Shown: in pieces, positions 58,431-64,000 of the stretch
Numbering within the stretch: position 1 is the first letter of the stretch
Layout: each line of letters opens with the position of its first letter
Source: Isoetes taiwanensis
Taxonomy: Eukaryota > Streptophyta > Lycopodiopsida > Isoetales > Isoetaceae
Assembly: GCA_021234155.1 (NCBI GenBank)
Contig: JAJEKV010000071.1
Span: 6,615,054 to 6,679,053 of the forward strand
Direction: 5' to 3'
DNA length: 64,000 nucleotides
The notes under the pieces: model-generated
Told to the model about the DNA's origin: nothing
Databases searched by the model: none
What the model saw: only the letters and a program-made list of their open reading frames with translations
Position numbers and translations under genes: made by a program

Positions 58431-58668
58431 CATTGATTCCACTGTTCCCTCTTTCCTTTCCATTTCCATTCCTTCTTCCTTTCCTTTCCTTTCCATTCCT
58501 TTCCATTCTTTCCTTCTTCCTTCCATTTCCATTCCCATCCATTCCATTCCTTTCCATATATTTTCTCTTCTTTCCTCCCTGCTTTTCCTTTCTCATTTTT
58601 CCACTGTTCTTACTTCATGTTCTCTTCACTCCTCCCTTTCTTTCCTGCCACTTACACTTTCCCCATAA
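58431..58668. repeat. Pyrimidine pentamer satellite-like tract (TTCCA/TTTCC)
   Basis: About 240 bases of TTTCC and TTCCATTCC variants, for example CCTTTCCTTTCCTTTCC then ATTCCTTTCCATTC. The minus strand is GGAAAGG-like, resembling the plus strand of the 19.5-20.9 kb tract. ORFs here are artefacts. Confidence 0.92.
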
Positions 58669-58926
58669 GAATCAAAACACTTGACAGAATCCACGGTGTT
58701 GGGAACTTGATAGAGAAAAACTTGACCTTTGGATGCGGCACTGGTGGGTGGCGGCAGACATAGATTCGGGCTTATTCATTAATCCTTATAATTATAACAT
58801 TACTAATATAAGACTAAAAATAATGGTGCACCAAGCATTATTTAAGGCATAAGTTGAAACCGAAAAAATATTTGGGCCGCCGTGAAACATACTTCCCAAA
58901 TATGCTCTTTCGTGTAATTCTTACTT

Positions 58927-59118
58927 TTGCTTAATTGTTGTCGCAGCGTAGTAGAGATGATGCGTTTATTTGCAAATCCCCATGGGTATTTTGTAAGAAT
59001 CTTTGTGAACAGAGATGGGAGGGAATCCAAACTCCCTGTTTGTTGTGAGCGGTTGGTGATAGAATTCCCCTCAGAATGGGCATTTCTCAAGTCGCGAACA
59101 TGTTTTAATCATGTTAGG
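58927..59118 (+). CDS. Possible internal exon, unknown product
   Basis: An open frame containing VVEMMRLFANPHGYFVR, then IFVNRDGRES and EFPSEWAFLKSRTCF, flanked upstream by TTAATTGTTGTCGCAG (3' splice-like, ending about 58948) and downstream by TTAG/GTAAATTT (5' splice-like at about 59118). The opposite strand is also open (58842-59090) but Ser/Thr/Lys-rich. No domain recognised. Confidence 0.3.
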
Positions 59119-59324
59119 TAAATTTCTCAATCATGTGAACAACGTAATGCAAGAAAGTTCTTTCAAATATAAAAATGGTCTTTTATTTGTTGTTGTCGGT
59201 ACTTCTCTTTATGATATTCCAAGTTTATCATGGCCGCACTTTAACGTATGGGTGTGGGATTAAGATTGTTTACCTTTAAAGAAAAATGCAAAGAGTAAAC
59301 ACTCGCCGTTGTGAACTTCATTTC
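59119..59324. other. No supported feature
   Basis: AT-rich; nothing seen. Confidence 0.4.
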
Positions 59325-59615
59325 TTATAAAATGAATACCATGTTCATATTGCATGCACCATAAACTTTATTATATGTTCCACTGATACGTCTTAATCCA
59401 CCATACTCGAGCAACATCAGCTTCAAATTTGCCCCGTAGTTAAAGATGGTCTCCGCCGGATCAAAATACCTCACTTCGCGGAACCGCGTACATGTGCTAG
59501 GCGACAGACGATTTTCAGGCGTTGAGTTTTGATATCCGGGAAGTTTGGGCATCACGGCTGACGCAAAAGTGGCCTTGGCACTGGCAAAAAGCCCCTCTAC
59601 ACTATTTTGGGACAC
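59325..59615 (-). CDS. Protein-like ORF, unknown product
   Basis: 96-codon minus-strand frame beginning MSQNSVEGLFASAKATFASA, with later FREVRYFDPAETIFNYG and LKLMLLEYGGLRR. Composition and G+C content look more like real coding sequence than most frames here. An exon end near TATCAG (about 59388) is possible. I do not recognise a family. Confidence 0.35.
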   Translation of the reverse strand: MSQNSVEGLFASAKATFASAVMPKLPGYQNSTPENRLSPSTCTRFREVRYFDPAETIFNYGANLKLMLLEYGGLRRISGTYNKVYGACNMNMVFIL

Positions 59616-61439
59616 TTTTATTTCTTTTTTAACCTAAATACAAAACCTCCTTCACAAAATAAGCCGGTTTCCTCCGGAAATCGACCTGTTGGGATCCAGA
59701 TTTGCAGAAGCAATTGGAAACCGTTTCCTCCAAATCGGCTTTGTTGATTTGAGAAGCGAGGTAAGGTGTTTTGGGATCACAGGCTAACCCGGTTAATTCA
59801 TATTCTTCCTTCCAAAATTACAATAAAAGCAAAATATAATTAGCTTCAAAATTTAAAGGATGGAACTTTCATGAGTTCGGCATAGCTATAGCGATGCAAT
59901 TACTTCGAAGACGCCCTAAATGAATTAAAGAGAATACTTTAAGGTATATACTTTCATTTATTAATAGAAATAATTGATGAAACATTACCGATACCATGGA
60001 AGGTTAGAATGGAGCTAAAGCGAAACAGGCGGGTAGTTTTGCGAGTTTGAATGACGGTTATGTAAAGGCGGTTTTGATGGTTCATGGCGGCGCATGCGTA
60101 TCACTGCGTAATGGCGGTGAAGACGAAGATGGCGAACAAGGTGGATTGGCAAATCTAAATACCAAAACCGAAATGATGATAATGCGGACGCTCCAGCGGG
60201 GCTACAATGCTTGCGACCATCGCATCCAGAGTTCACCACCCTTTCCTTTAATGGCTCGCGTGGTGTATCTTCCGAAGGCAGATCATCTGCAATTTATTAT
60301 TTTCTCTTTTGTCGCTGGCATAATCAATCTTTCATGGCTAGGGCGGGTTTGGGCGAAACTTCCATTTGTATTCCAACTTATACCCGAAGGTTGATATATT
60401 TTCTGACGGTTTAATGTGCTGGTTTTTATAAACATTAACCAGAGCTTTAGTTATACTTCCGACTGTTAATAACCAGTATATGACTGCCATCACTAATATT
60501 GTGGCTTAAAGTGAGATGAAGGATTACTGTAACCGTTGTTTATCTTAAACTTTATGCGAAGATGAATAATGCCCTTCTCATCGGTGGTTTTCGTTATTTC
60601 ATCGTGGCCAATGAGGCTTCAATCGTTCCGCCTTACTTGCTTCATTGCCTGATACGTTGGCGGTCCTTACACTCTCTTCGTGTTGATAAAAGCCTAGATG
60701 AAAGGATCCGGCATTTAATGCATCTTACCTTTGGTGACATTTTTTCCGTTGAGGTCAATGCTTTGGCATGGTGACCGCCATCATGGAAGACGGGGTTGTG
60801 AATGGGTGAATTAGCCGCCACTTGTTGCTTGGAAGGGTTGAAATTATCTTCTTCAAAATTCTTAAGGTGAAAGAGATGCTCGAGATTATAATTGATAAGT
60901 TAGTGATAGATTCCAGGGAGCTCAACGTTACAAAAATCTATGAAATTCAGGGATGGATACATGATATTATTGAAGATCTTGTGATAGTTAAAGAAAGGCG
61001 TGCTACGACGATTCTAAATTTGCCAGTGGTATGGGACTTTATGCATGCATTTGGTATATACATGTAGTGCGGTTCTTTGGTTCTTGATGCATAAAAACGG
61101 TACATGGTAAAAATCTAACTATTCTGTTAAGTTAGCCCGGACACTCCATTCATCTAAATAGGTGAACACCGTGGGGCATGTAGGTAAACCAGGGATTTTC
61201 AAACAGCTTAGCGGAATTTCGCTTATACTTAGTAGTAGTTATAATGATTCTTTCAACAATTACAATTGCTTGTATTTTGTCCATTTTAAAATCTTTGTAA
61301 TGTTTTGTGATGATTCCGTTTGGAATTATTCTTAGGGGAAATGAAGTTAGGTGTTGGGGCAATGGGTACCTACGTTCAGTACTGAGAGTTCTGACACTCA
61401 CGTAATTTCACGTGTTTCGTACGACTTTACTGACCTCGC
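59616..61439. other. Several plus-strand ORFs, unassigned
   Basis: Plus-strand frames at 60047-60394 (115 codons), 60562-60774 and 60822-61067 follow each other. The last (VKEMLEIIIDKLVIDSREL region) looks protein-like. A GCGAG/GTAAGGTG donor-like site lies at about 59757-59769. They may be exons of one broken gene or chance frames; no domain recognised. Confidence 0.3.
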
Positions 61440-61642
61440 TCACGTGATTTCTGAAGATTGCGCAACTTTATTACTCGAGATATTTACAAGATAAGAGCGC
61501 AACCGCCTCCTCAGTGAACTCATTTGCCGGACGCTTTGCCCATGCTCCCAATAATGGCGCTGAAATTTCTTCCGAAGATACGATTCAATATCCGCCCCCA
61601 GCTTCCCCTCCATTTTGTCGAAGAAATTGTGCATTAGTTTGC
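61440..61642 (-). CDS. Possible exon, unknown product
   Basis: Minus-strand frame with MHNFFDKMEGKLGADIES then YLRKKFQRHYWEHGQ. It is preceded by CCGTTTTGTCTTTAG, a good 3' splice-like signal just before GCAAACTAATG, and contains a donor-like CTT/GTAAATATC at about 61489. The other two minus frames in the second half are also protein-like, so an indel may separate the true frame. No family recognised. Confidence 0.3.
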
Positions 61643-64000
61643 CTAAAGACAAAACGGCAGATCTGCCAGTAAGACTCTTTAATGTTGCCGGTACTTTCAG
61701 ATGTCAACAAATTAAATGATAGCCGAAAATTTTGTTACCGGCAAAGAGTTTGGCTGCACTTTTCCGGTATGGCATTTGCAGATTTTAAAGCGATGCCCGG
61801 CCGGCGGCGAACGCAGCCCTGATCATTGCTTATAATGTGGGGGACTTGCGCAGCTAGCATGATTAATTTTGTGGAACTCGATCAAAGGCGGTTTGCTGAG
61901 CTTTCATAAAGGTGATACTTGACATCGGTAGTTGAGAGTTCACTGCCAGACTCTCACTTTTGTATGCGATCTTACGCACCGGGCTGACCGAGCCAATCGA
62001 CTCGTTTACGTTGATGTTTGGGAATGGGGCAGCATCTTATCTCTTCGGTTTACATCAAGACTATTACATTAGGCGATAATGGGAAATTCCAATCAAAACC
62101 GGCCGTACAAAACTCGTAGAGACTGAAAATGTTATTAGGAGGCTGTGCCGCAGCAAAAATGTTTTAAAAATCATACAATAATTCTGGTCAAATTTTAAAT
62201 AAAGTAGAAATATAAGAGGCGGCTGATGAATGTAATATTTATTCCCGAAAGAGATGGGTAAGATGATGTTGCTTACCATCTTTCCTCCATGTATCATCAT
62301 TATATACCTCAGCAGTTTCCCTCTTAAGAAATCTAAAATATCTCTGTTACTACAAATGTTTGCACGGAAAACAACGACAAACGGGCGGCAGGGAATTCCA
62401 TCTTTAGGCACGGGAACGTTGGTGCTGGCATTATTAACCATTGCCATTTGATGGTGCGTGTTCGGGTTTAAGGTTGGGCAAACCATAACGTGTACGTAAA
62501 CGCTTGCGCGGTTTTGCGCCGCTTTGCGTAGCCGTAGCCGTATTAAGACCGGAAATATAAGTGCATACAGAGTTGAGTTTCAAAATACGTTTAGCACTTT
62601 TTATTATAAAACGTTAGCCCTTTATACAAAATCCTAATATACATGCGAATGCCTTATGCTGCGGCTTTGATATAGCATCACAAATTACTTCCCACGAGCA
62701 AATGGCTTTCCAGCCAAAATGTCGAACCATCTAATCATAAAACGACGCCTGAATGTATTTAGATTCGAGCTTTGCTACTGGGGGCACTCATATAGCGAAC
62801 TTCATACCGTTATATCAGGGTTAGGCGGGTACATGATCACGGTATGATGGGCTGGTTGCTAATCGAGGTTTGCATAATTCATGTCTCCGGATCTGGGTAT
62901 TCATGCCGAGGGAACTGAGCTTCCATCGTCTTGATGGCGGGTTAAAATCGGCGTGTATAACTATTGATTTCCATTAAGCGGCTGCGAATGGACACTATCT
63001 CGAGTGACGTAAACTTAAATCCATCTAAAGTAGAAACACGTTGCTTCTTTCCCATCTCATTCGGTTAACCGGCGCGACGGTCCGTGAAAGTCATGGGCAT
63101 GTTGCCAACAGTGGCTACCAATCCACCGCCACAAATTTACATAAATGTTGAATAGATCATAAGCACCCGGCTTCGTTTCATATTTGATATTTTACCGGTT
63201 CAAAGGCGTGGCTAAGCACCAAACATTATGCTCTTATCCAGCGATTGGGTCATTCGTCGACCTCATCTGTGCCTGGCCCGTACTTTCGACTTTGAAAGTG
63301 TATCTTCTTTCTTTCTTGAAGAGGAACTGAAGCATAAAAGCCTCTGGCGTTATGTTGCGCGATGAATAAAGCAAGGTATGCCTCTGGAAGTACACCAATG
63401 CAGGTGCCATTTACGGCATGGCGTAAACCATATTATTATTCGTCTTCCTTAAAGCAACAAATTCGAAGCACCAAGCTGAAAACTTGATCAGCAGAAATCA
63501 TCCCTACGTATTTTACCGAGGCTGAAGGTGAAACGCCATGAACCATGACGGGCAAAGGATGCCTGAACGACCACCGTTTTGTTGAAATAGGTTTCAAATG
63601 TGTTGTCCTACATACCTTGATATGTGGCAGCGCTCTTGTTGCATTTGCATCGCTTTATGCTACTAAAACGTAAAGTCAGAATAGGCAGAACCGGAAATCC
63701 CAACAACGACTTCCGCAAACCGGCAGCCGAACGAAGGCGGGTTGGCCGGTTAATTTTCAAGAAGATTCAAAATATCCGGAAGCGTTCCTAAACATTTATA
63801 TGGGGCATTTCGATTCATGTTTTTGCCATGGGTCGAGCATTACGGTGGTACCCGTGAAAGCGGCAGAAGTGCAGACCATGATCAACCAACGGCTCAAGAA
63901 TGCAACCGGTCGATCAGTCCGGCGTGACCGAAATGTTGCGCTGGCGAAACCGGCATTGATGGGTGCGTCATTGCGGTGGTGTTGGTCTGGTGGTGGTGCG
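61643..64000. other. No supported gene
   Basis: A 140-codon minus-strand ORF (62064-62486) and a 65-codon plus-strand ORF overlap without recognisable motifs. From about 62.5 kb the sequence is somewhat more G+C-rich but no frame exceeds about 60 codons. Confidence 0.4.

Noticed and set aside
58144-58684. 150-codon Lys/Arg/Gly-rich minus-strand ORF and plus-strand Ser/Phe-rich ORFs
   Set aside because: Mostly translation of the TTCCA/TTTCC tract; several frames are open together.

Overview
This is nuclear DNA from a eukaryote, most likely a land plant with a large, repeat-rich genome. The pointers are degraded Ty1/copia and L1-type LINE fragments, and an LTR element whose primer-binding site resembles the one complementary to plant initiator Met-tRNA (TGGTATCAGAGC family). 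There are also telo-box motifs (AAACCCTAAA type) just upstream of possible start codons, GT-AG intron signals, and long AT-rich stretches without genes. I see no bacterial operons, no CRISPR array and no rRNA. The clade cannot be fixed from the sequence. Repeat copies differ by many 1-3 base indels and most reading frames are broken. That can reflect old decay, unpolished long-read sequence, or both, so coding calls are cautious.

Layout. 1-650: repeat family A. 2.5-3.6 kb: copia integrase remnant with a copia-like LTR fragment downstream. 8.1-9.1 kb: local duplications. 10.2-11.7 kb: the one clearly recognisable cellular gene, an IRG-like (immunity-related GTPase type) P-loop GTPase on the minus strand with a 71-base intron. 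Its 3' end runs into an array of GATAA/TTATC palindromes, and a short divergent exon-like ORF lies 15 bases from its start. 13.3-16.4 kb: decayed minus-strand LINE with reverse transcriptase, connection and zinc-finger remnants and a poly(A) tail. 19.5-20.9 kb: a 1.5-kb nearly pure purine tract on the plus strand.

22.9-34.2 kb: an LTR retrotransposon with a 1.63-kb 5' LTR, PBS, an 8.4-kb internal region with no gag-pol that I could recognise, a polypurine tract and a 3'-truncated 3' LTR. It resembles a LARD-type non-autonomous element. Inside it lie a tRNA-like Pol III unit, a 24-27-bp tandem array, a fold-back copy of repeat A (30.5-31.3 kb) and a TG/CA alternating tract. 35.3 kb and 57.5-58.2 kb: two more LINE 3' ends of another family. 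57.3 and 58.4 kb: pyrimidine-rich pentamer tracts. 42.7, 52.6, 58.9, 59.3 and 61.4 kb: exon-like ORFs of unknown product. The remainder shows nothing I can support.

There is no multi-gene pathway here. The interest lies in the IRG-like GTPase in a plant-like setting and in the unusual sequence architectures: the purine megatract, the GATA palindrome array and the fold-back repeat.
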